Positions 55,190 through 64,000 of a DNA stretch of 64,000 nucleotides are shown here, piece by piece. Numbering within the stretch: position 1 is the stretch's first letter; every line of letters begins with the position of its first letter. The position numbers were made by a program, and so were the translations under genes. A model generated the notes under the pieces. That model was not told the origin of the DNA. It was given only the letters and a program-made list of their open reading frames with translations, and ran no database searches. This stretch comes from Cognaticolwellia beringensis (GTDB lineage: Bacteria > Pseudomonadota > Gammaproteobacteria > Enterobacterales > Alteromonadaceae), in contig NZ_CP020465.1 of assembly GCF_002076895.1 (NCBI RefSeq), forward strand, positions 2,108,001 through 2,172,000, given 5' to 3'.

Positions 55190-56434
55190 ATGGCATTAGC
55201 AGCAAAGAAAAACATTAAAAAAGTCGTATTGGCGTATTCAGGCGGTCTAGATACCTCAGCCATCATCCCTTGGTTAAAAGAGAATTATGATGGCTGTGAA
55301 GTCGTGGCATTTTGTGCTGATGTTGGACAAGGCGAAGAAGAGCTTGTTGGCATTAAAGAAAAAGCTATCGCGTCAGGTGCATCAGAATGTTATGTCGTTG
55401 ACCTAAAAGAAGAATACGTTAAAGACTATATTTATCCTATCATCAAAACCGGTGCGGTTTATGAAGGACAATATTTATTAGGTACGTCAATGGCTCGTCC
55501 AGTGATTGCCAAAGCTCATATCGAAATTGCCTTAAAAGTTGGCGCTGATGCGGTTTGTCACGGTTGTACCGGTAAAGGTAATGACCAAGTACGCTTCGAA
55601 GCTTGTTTTGCTGCTTTAGCACCACAGTTAACAGTTATTGCGCCATGGCGTGAGTGGGACATGGTTTCACGTGAAGACTTATTGGATTATTTAGCTGAGC
55701 GTAATATTCCTTGTGCAGCTTCGTTAACGAAAATTTATAGCCGTGACGCTAATGCTTGGCACATATCGCATGAAGGTGGTGAGTTAGAAGACCCTTGGTG
55801 TGAGCCTTCAAAAGAAGTATGGACCATGACGGTTGATCCAATGGACGCACCAGACGAAGCTGGCAAAGTGATGTTGAGCTTTGAGGCAGGTGAATTAGTT
55901 GCCGTTGATGATAAGCCAATGTCAGCGTATCAGTCATTAATGTATTTAAATGAAAAAGCCGCCGCTCATGGTGTTGGCCGTATTGATATTGTTGAAAACC
56001 GTTTAGTCGGTATGAAGTCACGTGGTTGTTACGAAACTCCAGGTGGCACCGTATTAATGGCAGCCTATAAAGGTTTAGAGTCACTTATTCTAGACAAAGA
56101 ATCACTTAAATATCGTGAATCGGTTGGTCATGAGTTTTCACACGTAATTTATGACGGTCGTTGGTTTACGCCGCTTGCGAAAGCGCAACTTGCTTCAGCC
56201 GCATCTTTTGCTGAAAAAGTTACTGGTGATGTGGTAGTAAAACTTTATAAAGGTATGGCACAAGTGACTCAGCGTCGTTCGCCAAACAGCTTATATTCAG
56301 AAGAATTTGCTACCTTTGGTGCTGATGATGTTTATGACCAAAAACATGCAGAAGGTTTTATTCGTTTGTTCAGTTTATCAAGTAGAATAACCGCACTTAA
56401 ACAGGCAGACTCAGTACTAACTGAAAAGAAATAA
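55190..56434 (+). CDS. argG: Argininosuccinate synthase
   Basis: A 414-residue ligase joining citrulline and aspartate with ATP. The PP-loop is AYSGGLDTS near residue 16, with [24 protein letters not shown], and the tetramer arm at the C-terminus. Length matches the short bacterial type 1 form. AAGGA precedes the ATG. Confidence 0.96.
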   Translation: MALAAKKNIKKVVLAYSGGLDTSAIIPWLKENYDGCEVVAFCADVGQGEEELVGIKEKAIASGASECYVVDLKEEYVKDYIYPIIKTGAVYEGQYLLGTSMARPVIAKAHIEIALKVGADAVCHGCTGKGNDQVRFEACFAALAPQLTVIAPWREWDMVSREDLLDYLAERNIPCAASLTKIYSRDANAWHISHEGGELEDPWCEPSKEVWTMTVDPMDAPDEAGKVMLSFEAGELVAVDDKPMSAYQSLMYLNEKAAAHGVGRIDIVENRLVGMKSRGCYETPGGTVLMAAYKGLESLILDKESLKYRESVGHEFSHVIYDGRWFTPLAKAQLASAASFAEKVTGDVVVKLYKGMAQVTQRRSPNSLYSEEFATFGADDVYDQKHAEGFIRLFSLSSRITALKQADSVLTEKK

Positions 56435-56455
56435 AAAAGGTAGAGGAATTTAGCC

Positions 56456-58417
56456 ATGGCATTATGGGGCGGACGGTTTAAAGAGCAAGCCAGTGTACAG
56501 TTTAAAAAGTTTAATGACTCTTTACCTGTTGATTATCGTATGGCGGTGCAAGATATTGTTGGATCAATTGCTTGGGCTGAAGCATTAACTACGGTTGATG
56601 TGCTAAGCCAAGCAGAATTTCAAGAATTAAAAGCAGCGCTGCTAGAATTAAAAGCTTCAGTTGAAGAAAATCCGAAGCAAATTTTAGCGTCGGATGCTGA
56701 AGATATTCACAGTTGGGTAGAAATCAACCTAATAGAAAAAACCGGTGATTTAGGTAAGAAGTTACACACAGGTCGCAGCCGTAACGACCAAGTAGCGACC
56801 GACTTGAAACTTTGGTGTAAGGAAAAGGGGAGTGATTTACTTTATGCATTAGTCAATTTACAACAGGCTATGCTAGATCTTGCCGAACGTGAGCGCAATA
56901 CCGTATTGCCAGGCTATACCCATTTGCAACGCGCACAACCGATCACTTTTGGTCACTGGTGTTTGGCTTATGTTGAAATGTTTAACCGTGATATTGGTCG
57001 TTTAAAAGACGCTTTATATCGTGCAGACACTTCACCATTGGGCTCAGGCGCATTGGCGGGTACCGCCTATCCTATTGATCGTGAGCTACTTGCCCATAAT
57101 CTAGGCTTTCGCAGTGCAACATTGAACAGCTTAGATGCAGTTTCAGACCGTGATCATGTCATTGAATTATTATCGACAGCAAGTATCAGCATGATGCATT
57201 TATCACGTTTTGCTGAAGACTTGGTGTTCTACAATTCAGGTGAAGCCGGCTTTGTTGAAATGAGCGATTTAGTCAGCTCAGGTTCGTCATTAATGCCGCA
57301 AAAGAAAAATCCAGATGCTTGTGAATTATTGCGTGGTAAAGCGGGCCGAGTGATGGGTTCACTTACCGGTATGATGATGACCATGAAAGCTTTGCCTCTA
57401 GCCTACAATAAAGACATGCAAGAAGACAAAGAAGGCTTATTTGACGCCCTTGATACTTGGCAAGAGTGCATGCAAATGGCCGTATTAGTGGCTGAAGGCT
57501 TAACGGTCAATCGTGCCCGCACTTTAGCTGCGGCGCAACAAGGATATGCTAACTCTACTGAGCTTGCTGACTACCTTGTGAGTAAAGATATTCCGTTTCG
57601 TGAAGCGCATCATATTGTCGGTGAAGTTGTTCTGGCTGCTATCGACGCTGGCCACGCCTTGGAAGACTTCACTATTGCACAATTACAAAAATTTAGTGAC
57701 AGAATCGAGCAAGATGTTTACCAACATTTATCGATAGAGTCTTGTTTAGATAAACGTGGCGCACTAGGCGGTACTTCACGTCAGCAAGTTGAAAAAGCGT
57801 TAGCAGAAGTGCAGTCAGGGAATCTTTTATCGGACAATCAAGACACTTTGAATACGCAAGTGTTAGGTGCACCCAGTAAAACGCAAATCAACTTGACCTT
57901 AAAACAAGTTAAACAACGTTTAAATGCGCAACGTGCAGCCGCTATGTCAGTTCGCAGAGCAAGAATGTCAGACATTGACAGTATCTCAACGTTAGTTGAT
58001 TACTGGGCTGAGCGTGGTGAAATACTGCCACGTAGTCGCGATAATATTATTCATGATGTACAAAACTTTGTCGTCGCAGAAGTTGACGGTGTCGTGGTGG
58101 GTTGTGCATCACTTTATATTTATCAAACAGGACTAGCTGAAATACGCTCGGTTGTGATTGATAAAAGTGCACATGGCCAAGGCCAAGGCCAAGCATTAGT
58201 GCAATATTTGTTAGAATTTGCTCATCAAATTCAACTACAGAAAATTATTGTACTGACTTATATTCCAAACTACTTCGAGCAATTAGGTTTTAACTTAATT
58301 GATAAAAACTCTTTAGCCGACAATATCATTGAAGACAGTGAGCAAAGTCCACATAAAGATCCGGATGATGAAGTCGCAATGGAATATATTGTTAATCGTT
58401 GCGCCGAAGAAGTTTAG
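56456..58417 (+). CDS. argH: Argininosuccinate lyase fused to a GNAT N-acetylglutamate synthase domain (ArgH(A))
   Basis: A 653-residue fusion. Residues 1-460 are argininosuccinate lyase, with TGRSRNDQ, and the signature [12 protein letters not shown] (276-287). After a short linker, residues about 498-653 form a GNAT acetyltransferase domain with the acetyl-CoA loop HGQGQGQA. This ArgH(A) arrangement is known from marine gammaproteobacteria such as Moritella and Alteromonas, where the GNAT part makes N-acetylglutamate. Twenty-one bases after argG. Confidence 0.95.
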   Translation: MALWGGRFKEQASVQFKKFNDSLPVDYRMAVQDIVGSIAWAEALTTVDVLSQAEFQELKAALLELKASVEENPKQILASDAEDIHSWVEINLIEKTGDLGKKLHTGRSRNDQVATDLKLWCKEKGSDLLYALVNLQQAMLDLAERERNTVLPGYTHLQRAQPITFGHWCLAYVEMFNRDIGRLKDALYRADTSPLGSGALAGTAYPIDRELLAHNLGFRSATLNSLDAVSDRDHVIELLSTASISMMHLSRFAEDLVFYNSGEAGFVEMSDLVSSGSSLMPQKKNPDACELLRGKAGRVMGSLTGMMMTMKALPLAYNKDMQEDKEGLFDALDTWQECMQMAVLVAEGLTVNRARTLAAAQQGYANSTELADYLVSKDIPFREAHHIVGEVVLAAIDAGHALEDFTIAQLQKFSDRIEQDVYQHLSIESCLDKRGALGGTSRQQVEKALAEVQSGNLLSDNQDTLNTQVLGAPSKTQINLTLKQVKQRLNAQRAAAMSVRRARMSDIDSISTLVDYWAERGEILPRSRDNIIHDVQNFVVAEVDGVVVGCASLYIYQTGLAEIRSVVIDKSAHGQGQGQALVQYLLEFAHQIQLQKIIVLTYIPNYFEQLGFNLIDKNSLADNIIEDSEQSPHKDPDDEVAMEYIVNRCAEEV

Positions 58418-58468
58418 TTTTTTTACGTCAATATTGAATTGAGTGATAGATAGTAGTGATTAAATGTC

Positions 58469-59776
58469 ATGAATAGTAATGAAGATAATGTTAAATGGTT
58501 TAGAAATGCTGCGCCTTACATTAACGCGCACCGTGGTAAAACCTTTGTTTTAATGTTTGGTGGCGAGGCCGTGCAGCATCCTAATTTTGCTAATATCATT
58601 CACGATATTGCTTTGTTAAGAAGCCTAGGTGTTAAGTTGGTTTTGGTGCATGGTGCACGTGTACAAATCGAAGAACGCTTAGCTGCTCAAGCATTACCTC
58701 AACAAATTGAAGGTAATGTTCGTGTTACCGATGCAGAAACTTTGTTGGCGGTAAAAGACGCCACCGGTTCATTGCGCATTCATATTGAAGCACTTTTAAC
58801 CATGGGCTTGGTTAATTCACCTATGCATGGCGCGCAAATACGGGTCAGTACAGGTAATTTTGTGATTGCTAAGCCGATAGGTGTGCGCGATGGTATTGAT
58901 TTTAAACATACCGGATTAGTGCGTAGAATTGACGCTGAAGGTATTAATACTCAGCTGAATTTTGGCTCTATAGTGTTATTGTCACCGATCGGTTATTCAT
59001 CTACTGGTGAGGTGTTTAATTTAGCTTTAGAAGATGTAGCAGCACAAACCGCAATAGCGTTAAAGGCGGATAAGCTGATCACCTTGACGGAACAAGCTGG
59101 ACTTCTTGATAAAGAGGGCGCCTTGATTCGCAGTTGTGGTGTTGCAACTGTCAGCCAATTGCTTGCTGAACAAGAAGACCATGTAAAGCAGCTCTTGTTA
59201 AAAGCCATTATACAGTGTGGAAAGCAGGGAGTAGAGCGTTGTCATAGCGTGAGTTACGCTAGTGATAGTGCATTGTTACAAGAGCTTTTTACCCGTGATG
59301 GTGCAGGAACCTTGATAGCCAAAGATCATCAAGAGCAATTATCCGCTGCGAGTATTGATGATGTTGGCGGTATATTAGAGTTAATTGCGCCACTTGAAGA
59401 GGAAGGAGTGCTAGTTAAACGTTCTCGCGAGTTGCTAGAGATTGAAATTGATCGCTTTACCGTGATTAAAAAAGAAGATGTTATCATCGCTTGCGCCGCA
59501 CTTTATCCATACCCTGAGGCAAGAACAGGTGAAATCGCCTGTTTAGTTATTCACCCTGACTATCGTGGCGGTAACCGTGGCCTTCGGCTTATTCAAGCAC
59601 TCGAGCAGGAAGCTAAAATACAAAGTCTTGCGTCTATTTTTGTTTTAACTACGGTCAGTGCACATTGGTTTATTGAACAAGGTTATATAGAGCAAGCCAT
59701 AGATAAACTGCCTGAGGGCAAGCAAAAAATGTATAATATTCAACGTAAATCTAAGGCATTTACCAAAGCTATTTAA
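58469..59776 (+). CDS. argA: N-acetylglutamate synthase, classical ArgA type
   Basis: A 435-residue two-domain enzyme: an amino-acid-kinase-like domain (about 1-290; VLMFGGEAV, VHGARVQIEERL) that binds arginine, and a C-terminal GNAT domain (about 300-435) with the acetyl-CoA loop HPDYRGGNRGLRL. It starts arginine synthesis and is the normal feedback target. It follows the ArgH(A) fusion, so the operon encodes two potential acetylglutamate synthases. Last gene before the terminator. Confidence 0.94.
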   Translation: MNSNEDNVKWFRNAAPYINAHRGKTFVLMFGGEAVQHPNFANIIHDIALLRSLGVKLVLVHGARVQIEERLAAQALPQQIEGNVRVTDAETLLAVKDATGSLRIHIEALLTMGLVNSPMHGAQIRVSTGNFVIAKPIGVRDGIDFKHTGLVRRIDAEGINTQLNFGSIVLLSPIGYSSTGEVFNLALEDVAAQTAIALKADKLITLTEQAGLLDKEGALIRSCGVATVSQLLAEQEDHVKQLLLKAIIQCGKQGVERCHSVSYASDSALLQELFTRDGAGTLIAKDHQEQLSAASIDDVGGILELIAPLEEEGVLVKRSRELLEIEIDRFTVIKKEDVIIACAALYPYPEARTGEIACLVIHPDYRGGNRGLRLIQALEQEAKIQSLASIFVLTTVSAHWFIEQGYIEQAIDKLPEGKQKMYNIQRKSKAFTKAI

Positions 59777-59835
59777 TCAATTTTTATTTTAAAGTCCTAA
59801 ATGTGTAAACAGATTTCAGGACGGGCCACCCAAGC

Positions 59836-59867
59836 AAAAAAAAGCAACCAGAGCGGTTGCTTTTTTT
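59836..59867 (+). terminator. Terminator of the arg operon
   Basis: Perfect 13-bp arms AAAAAAAGCAACC (59837-59849) and GGTTGCTTTTTTT (59855-59867) with a 5-nt loop. Runs directly into a short copy of the ATACCAATT repeat. Confidence 0.92.
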
Positions 59868-60014
59868 ATACCAATTAATCAATTAACTTGGTTTTATAGC
59901 TAAAAGCAGCACAAATTCTATTGTTTCGGTTACAAAGTGGTAACAAATGATTTCAATGAAAATTGTTTTTGTGCATACTGATGCCAGTGGGATGAATTTA
60001 TACCAATTTGGTAT
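59868..60014. repeat. Two short ATACCAATT repeat pieces
   Basis: ATACCAATTAATCAATTAAC (59868-59887) is followed by TTGGT, an inverted end; and ATACCAATTTGGTAT (60000-60014) is a perfect palindrome of two ends. They look like minimal copies of the dispersed element, flanking the upstream region of the beta-barrel gene. Confidence 0.5.
59929..59944. promoter_or_regulatory. GTTAC-N6-GTAAC palindrome upstream of the beta-barrel gene
   Basis: GTTACAAAGTGGTAAC; its reverse complement, GTTACCACTTTGTAAC, differs from the sequence at 61386-61400 by one inserted base. About 116 bases before the gene start. Candidate operator. Confidence 0.4.
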
Positions 60015-60059
60015 TACGTCCATATAAAAATAATAATAAAAAATAGGCTAATTTGAGAT

Positions 60060-61223
60060 ATGAGTTTTTCTCGGCGCATTGCTGTGTGTGTAACGAATAT
60101 TTTTTTTGCGACTTCAGCTATAGCGGAATCTGATCATAGTGTAGCTTTTGATTTAGCATCTGAAGCGGGCTACATCGATAATTTTTTGTACCAAGCGAAC
60201 AACGAACAAAACACAGCTTATTATACTCTTGCTTCTGATTTATCACTTTCGTTAAAAAGCCAACAGTCAGCGTTTAATTTTGACGCGAAACTTGCATCGC
60301 ACTTTTTCACTCAGTTTGAAGATGACGACCATACTGAGTTCACTCTTATTCCTAAATATCAATTCAAATTCAGTCAAAATCAATTGTTATACATGTCTGC
60401 TGTTTGGCTAAATAGATACGTATATAGAGGGACAGGAATTTCTCTAGGCGAAGCTGAGACTTTATTTGAGGGCGACGAGAAAGGTAATAAGGGTGCAACT
60501 ATTGGCTACGAATATGGCACGTTTGAGTCACAAGGGAAGCTAAATGTCGAAGTCAGCTACCACGAAAATAAATTTACCACCCGCCGGGCTACTACCAGCC
60601 AGCTAGACACTGAAATATTGAGTATTAAATCAAGTTTTGATTATTTATTGTCTGAAAAAACCTTTTTGGCATTTGCTCTAGATTACGAGCAAACAGAACA
60701 TCCTAATAATACCATCATCAACCGAGATAGTATCGCAGGCTTAGTGGGAATTAAGTGGTTTACTACCGTCATAAGTGAGCTCAATTTCTTAATTGGCTAT
60801 CAACAGTTAACATTTGATGATAGTCAATTAAATGATACTAAAGCTGTTAAGTGGCGCTTTGATTACATTTGGCGTCCTTCTGATTTCACGCAAGTGCATA
60901 TTATGTCTAATCGTAAATTTGATGAAAGTTACCGTTTAACCAGTAACTACCGTTTAGCAAAAAACCATCAAATCGATTTTACACACGATTTCACTGAATA
61001 TTGGTCTATTTCGACGAGCGTTGGTGTGAAAAATGAGAAATTTATTAGTGCTCAGTTTGTAGAGAGTGAAGACTACTTATTTTCTACTTTCACTTTAGGT
61101 TATCAACACAGCGACAGGCTCAGCGTGCAGTTGGGTTATCACTATAAATCATTGGACAGTAAGAATGAACTAGTTGACTACTTGCATAATAAGTTGAGCT
61201 TAAAGGTAAAGCTTAAACTTTAA
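60060..61223 (+). CDS. Outer-membrane beta-barrel protein of a polysaccharide export locus
   Basis: A 387-residue exported protein: signal peptide (about 1-22, ending AIAE) and then alternating amphipathic strands rich in Tyr and Trp, ending in the basic, hydrophobic LSLKVKLKL. The barrel pattern and the place just before Wza- and Wzc-like genes match the BBP2-type proteins seen in many exopolysaccharide clusters. It may extend the export channel or bind polymer. Exact role unknown. Confidence 0.75.
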   Translation: MSFSRRIAVCVTNIFFATSAIAESDHSVAFDLASEAGYIDNFLYQANNEQNTAYYTLASDLSLSLKSQQSAFNFDAKLASHFFTQFEDDDHTEFTLIPKYQFKFSQNQLLYMSAVWLNRYVYRGTGISLGEAETLFEGDEKGNKGATIGYEYGTFESQGKLNVEVSYHENKFTTRRATTSQLDTEILSIKSSFDYLLSEKTFLAFALDYEQTEHPNNTIINRDSIAGLVGIKWFTTVISELNFLIGYQQLTFDDSQLNDTKAVKWRFDYIWRPSDFTQVHIMSNRKFDESYRLTSNYRLAKNHQIDFTHDFTEYWSISTSVGVKNEKFISAQFVESEDYLFSTFTLGYQHSDRLSVQLGYHYKSLDSKNELVDYLHNKLSLKVKLKL

Positions 61224-61266
61224 TTGATTGATTTTTATATCTAATCACACAATGAGTTAAAGTGAC

Positions 61267-61336
61267 ACACCGAATATTGAAATTTGAACAAGCTATGTAG
61301 GATATATGTTTGGCTTGTTTTTCAATTTGGCGGTGT
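61267..61336. repeat. Long imperfect inverted repeat between the barrel and export genes
   Basis: ACACCG (61267-61272), TTGAAA and ACAAGC on the left pair with GCTTGT, TTTCAA-like and CGGTGT (61331-61336) on the right. Could be a terminator-like or processing structure; there is no poly-T tail after it. Confidence 0.4.
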
Positions 61337-61385
61337 AAAGAGAATATCAGTTCTAGGTATACATAGTATTTGGCTTGAAGTAAAT

Positions 61386-61400
61386 GTTACACTTTGTAAC
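61386..61400. promoter_or_regulatory. GTTACA-CTT-TGTAAC palindrome just upstream of the export gene
   Basis: Exact 6-bp arms, ending eight bases before the ATG at 61409. Nearly identical to the palindrome at 59929-59944. A protein bound here would block the ribosome binding site DNA or the promoter start. Confidence 0.4.
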
Positions 61401-61408
61401 TTAGTTGG

Positions 61409-61927
61409 ATGAAAATTATGCGATTTTTTATGTTTTGCTTGTTGTTTTTTATCGGTCAGGCAACAGGTAGTGAATATAAGTTAGGTGCTGGTGATCAAAT
61501 TCAGATTACCGTTTATGGTGAGGAGGATTTAACAAACCAGATTAAAATTGATAAATCGGGTGTTATTTCATTTCCGTTTTTATCTGATATTACAGTAATA
61601 GGTTTATCAACTAAAAATTTAGCAAGTAAAATAGCAAATGGTTTACGGGGCGATTATTTAATTGACCCTCAAGTGACTGTTTCTATTGTTATGTATCGAC
61701 CTTTTTTTATTCATGGACAAGTTAAGCGCCCCGGCGGTTATCCCTTTCAGGAAGATTTAACACTAGATAAAGCCATAGCGATCGCCGGTGGATTAGCAGC
61801 GAGAGCATCGAAGTCGTCTTGGAACATCACTAGATTAGTCGATGGTAAAAAAGCGGTATTTGACGCTAATGTTTCCAGCGCGATTTTACCAGACGATATC
61901 ATAGAAATTGAGCAAAGTTTTTTTTGA
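61409..61927 (+). CDS. Polysaccharide export protein (Wza-like, short)
   Basis: A 172-residue secreted export protein with signal peptide (about 1-20), a poly_export domain starting YKLGAGDQIQITVYGEEDL, and one SLBB-like domain with HGQVKRPGGYPFQEDLTLDKAIAIAGG. At half the size of E. coli Wza and with no lipobox, it probably needs the barrel protein upstream to cross the outer membrane. Its TGA overlaps the TTG start of the Wzc-like gene after a run of eight T residues. Confidence 0.87.
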   Translation: MKIMRFFMFCLLFFIGQATGSEYKLGAGDQIQITVYGEEDLTNQIKIDKSGVISFPFLSDITVIGLSTKNLASKIANGLRGDYLIDPQVTVSIVMYRPFFIHGQVKRPGGYPFQEDLTLDKAIAIAGGLAARASKSSWNITRLVDGKKAVFDANVSSAILPDDIIEIEQSFF

Positions 61928-64000
61928 AGATACTAGAAGATAAAAATTTTATTTCCATTAATGAAGAAGTTGCCTTAAAAGAAATTTTAACGCCGCTTTG
62001 GACACGTCGATGGAAAATTTTATGCTTTACTTTAGTAGTGACTTTCTTAGCCGCTATTTATCTCACCTTACTGAGACCGTCATACAGTGCAACGGCAATT
62101 TTACAAATTGGTACTAATAAGCCAGCTAACACTCTGTCTATTAATGATGCCTTTAATGAGTCGAACGCTACGAAAGAGCAGATCCAAACGCAATTTGAGT
62201 TATTGCGCTCACGCAAATTTGCTGAACGCGTAATATTTCAGCTTAACCTGATTCACCATGAAGAATTTATTAGTGGGAAATATAACGATAAATTAGCTAT
62301 TCTTGCCCAAGTAGGTCAGGGCCAGTCAAATCCGTCAGTTAGTGATGTCGTCAGCCAGTTTCAAAAGAAATTAACTATCGTTCCTATTGCTGGTACTGAG
62401 TTGGTAAAAATATCTTATGTGTCTTTTTCCGCGCAACTATCTCAAAGCATAGCGAATCAGGTGGGTATCACTTACTTGCAATATCAAGACGAAATTCATA
62501 GTGCTGCAAAAGAGTCCACCTCTCAGTGGTTGGTTGATCAACTTGAAGAGTTGGGTAAAAAGTTACAAATTTCTGAGCTACTTTTGCAAACATATCGAGA
62601 AGCTGAAGGGATTGTTGATATTCATGGTGTGGTTGGTTTGGTTGGCTCTCAACTAACCGAGTTAACATCAGAAACATTGAAGGCGGCTAAATTAGCCGAT
62701 GATCTTTCGATTTCATATCAAGATATACAAAAGCACGCTGGTGATATTGAAAAGCTAAGTGATTTACATGAAATTAGTCGCCATGCTACGTTAATGCAAT
62801 TGCGCCGAGAAGAAGAAAAAATTGAACGTAAAATGTTTGAATTGTCGCAACGTTACGGCCCTAAGCATCCGAAAAAAATTGCGGTTAATGCTGAATTTAT
62901 ATCACTACAAAAGCGTATTACCCAACAAGTTTACGATATCGTTATCTCAATTGAAAAAGAGTATTTTAGTGCAGTTGAAAGGGTTAACGGTACTAAGCAA
63001 CGCTTGGAGATTGCCAAAAAAGACTATCTGCGTTTAAGTCGTTTACAAAATAAGTTTTCCCAGCTGACTCGTGAAGTTGACACTAACAAAGAGCTTTATA
63101 ATAATTATTTAGTACGCTTGAAAGAAGCTGATGCTATGGGTAATTACAATTCGAATTTTTATGTACGTTTTATTGATAAGGCGACTATCCCTAAAAGCCC
63201 AATTGCTCCTAATAAAATATTGATCATTGCCTTCACTTTCGTTCTTTCGATTGCCTTAATCTCCTTAACTATTATCATGCGTGAGTTATTAATGGATACA
63301 TTAAACTCTCGTCGTAAATTAGATAATTTTAATGAGGCACAAATTCTTGCTGTATTACCAAAAATTAAAGCCAGCTCACGTGAGCGAAAAGAAGATACCT
63401 ACAGCTCCGATAACCGCTTTACTGAAGCCATAAGAACGTTAAGAACTGCTTTACTATTTAACAGTGAAAAAACGGCACCTAAAATAATTGCCATAACGTC
63501 TTCTGTGCCGAATGAAGGCAAGTCTACTGTTGCTTTACATCTTGCACGGTCGTTCAGTGAAATGGAAAAAGTGTTGCTCATTGAAGCCGATATGCGCCAC
63601 CCAACAATCGCTAAGAATATGAACTTGAATGAGCATCGTCCTGGGCTTTCTAATCTATTAGCTAAAACACACCAAATTAACGAGTGTATTATCCGAGATA
63701 AAAATGTCAAATTAGATATTCTGACCTCAGGTATTACGCCTGCTAATCCGTTAGCTTTCCTTTCTATGAAGCGCTTTAATATGCTGATAAAGGTTTTTGG
63801 TAACTTTTATGATCGTATTATTATTGAAACACCCCCTGTTCATGCTGTTAGTGACGCGGTTATTATTTCGAAGTTAGTTGATAGTGTTATCTATATTGTG
63901 CACGGTAATAAAACTAAGCGGGAGCAGATTTCGTCAGGCTTAAGAATGTTGAAACAAGTTAACGCACCCATTGAGGGCGTGGTTATTAACCACAGTGAAA
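61924..64000 (+). CDS. Wzc-like chain-length determinant and tyrosine autokinase (3' end outside window)
   Basis: Open to the window end, at least 692 residues. The TTG at 61924, overlapping the previous stop (TTGA), is the only start codon before the first domain. A membrane helix (about 35-55) opens the Wzz domain, long coiled coils fill about 200-420, a second helix lies near 435-455, and the BY-kinase domain follows with Walker A SSVPNEGKST (about 525), Walker A' LLIEADMRHPT, and Walker B IIIETPPVHAVSDA. In both of the latter the usual Asp is Glu. The tyrosine-rich tail is beyond the window. Confidence 0.9.
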   Translation, partial: MKILEDKNFISINEEVALKEILTPLWTRRWKILCFTLVVTFLAAIYLTLLRPSYSATAILQIGTNKPANTLSINDAFNESNATKEQIQTQFELLRSRKFAERVIFQLNLIHHEEFISGKYNDKLAILAQVGQGQSNPSVSDVVSQFQKKLTIVPIAGTELVKISYVSFSAQLSQSIANQVGITYLQYQDEIHSAAKESTSQWLVDQLEELGKKLQISELLLQTYREAEGIVDIHGVVGLVGSQLTELTSETLKAAKLADDLSISYQDIQKHAGDIEKLSDLHEISRHATLMQLRREEEKIERKMFELSQRYGPKHPKKIAVNAEFISLQKRITQQVYDIVISIEKEYFSAVERVNGTKQRLEIAKKDYLRLSRLQNKFSQLTREVDTNKELYNNYLVRLKEADAMGNYNSNFYVRFIDKATIPKSPIAPNKILIIAFTFVLSIALISLTIIMRELLMDTLNSRRKLDNFNEAQILAVLPKIKASSRERKEDTYSSDNRFTEAIRTLRTALLFNSEKTAPKIIAITSSVPNEGKSTVALHLARSFSEMEKVLLIEADMRHPTIAKNMNLNEHRPGLSNLLAKTHQINECIIRDKNVKLDILTSGITPANPLAFLSMKRFNMLIKVFGNFYDRIIIETPPVHAVSDAVIISKLVDSVIYIVHGNKTKREQISSGLRMLKQVNAPIEGVVINHSE

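Noticed and set aside
1..64000. tRNA, rRNA, CRISPR arrays, prophage or IS transposases
   Set aside because: None could be recognised on either strand; the only mobile-like sequences are the short non-coding inverted repeats.

Overview
This is a 64 kb chromosomal window from an AT-rich marine gammaproteobacterium of the Alteromonadales, most likely Colwellia, Thalassotalea or a close relative. That placement is inferred from three things: gene content (pilMNOPQ-aroK-aroB-damX-dam, ompR-envZ next to pckA, and an argCBFGH operon whose ArgH carries a fused acetyltransferase domain), base composition, and dispersed repeats with ATACCAATT...AATTGGTAT ends. Most of the window is vertically inherited housekeeping DNA. 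I see no rRNA, tRNA, CRISPR array, prophage or insertion sequence.

Layout. 0-17.6 kb is a mixed region: OmpA-like lipoprotein, MgtC-like protein, a receiver-GGDEF gene broken by an in-frame stop, BON protein, greB, DedA-like membrane protein, GAF-EAL protein, YceH, a membrane-anchored aspartyl protease, an M50 protease, a DEAD-box helicase, a SWIM-SNF2 helicase and a cold-shock/DUF1294 protein. 17.6-28.6 kb is a surface-polysaccharide locus with two divergent arms. The minus arm (PglF-, PglE-, PglD- and PglC-like) should make UDP-di-N-acetylbacillosamine and load it on undecaprenyl phosphate. The plus arm (three GT4 glycosyltransferases, a Wzy-like polymerase and a Wzx-like flippase) should extend, flip and polymerise it. 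28.7-32.6 kb holds a TonB-dependent receptor, a TlpA-like thioredoxin and two small unknown genes. 32.8-36.7 kb is ompR, envZ and pckA; a repeat element lies between ompR and envZ. 37.1-48.7 kb is mrcA divergent from pilMNOPQ-aroK-aroB-damX-dam. 48.8-59.8 kb has a DUF2970 protein, an unknown 482-residue protein, argE, and the divergent argC-argB-argF-argG-argH(A)-argA operon. 60.0-64.0 kb starts a second polysaccharide export locus (outer-membrane beta-barrel, Wza-like, Wzc-like) that runs off the window.

How the parts fit. The bacillosamine/Wzx/Wzy locus lacks outer-membrane export and chain-length genes, while the locus at 60 kb begins with exactly those, so they may or may not serve the same polymer. 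The arginine genes form a near-complete pathway with two potential N-acetylglutamate synthase activities (the ArgH fusion and a stand-alone ArgA). I found no convincing wholly new system. The observations most worth a second look are the in-frame TAA splitting a degenerate receiver from an intact GGDEF domain, the repeat family (one copy separates ompR from envZ, another supplies the last codons and stop of a thioredoxin gene), several long perfect hairpins at gene boundaries, a near-identical GTTAC/GTAAC palindrome upstream of two polysaccharide genes, and a few unrecognised proteins.
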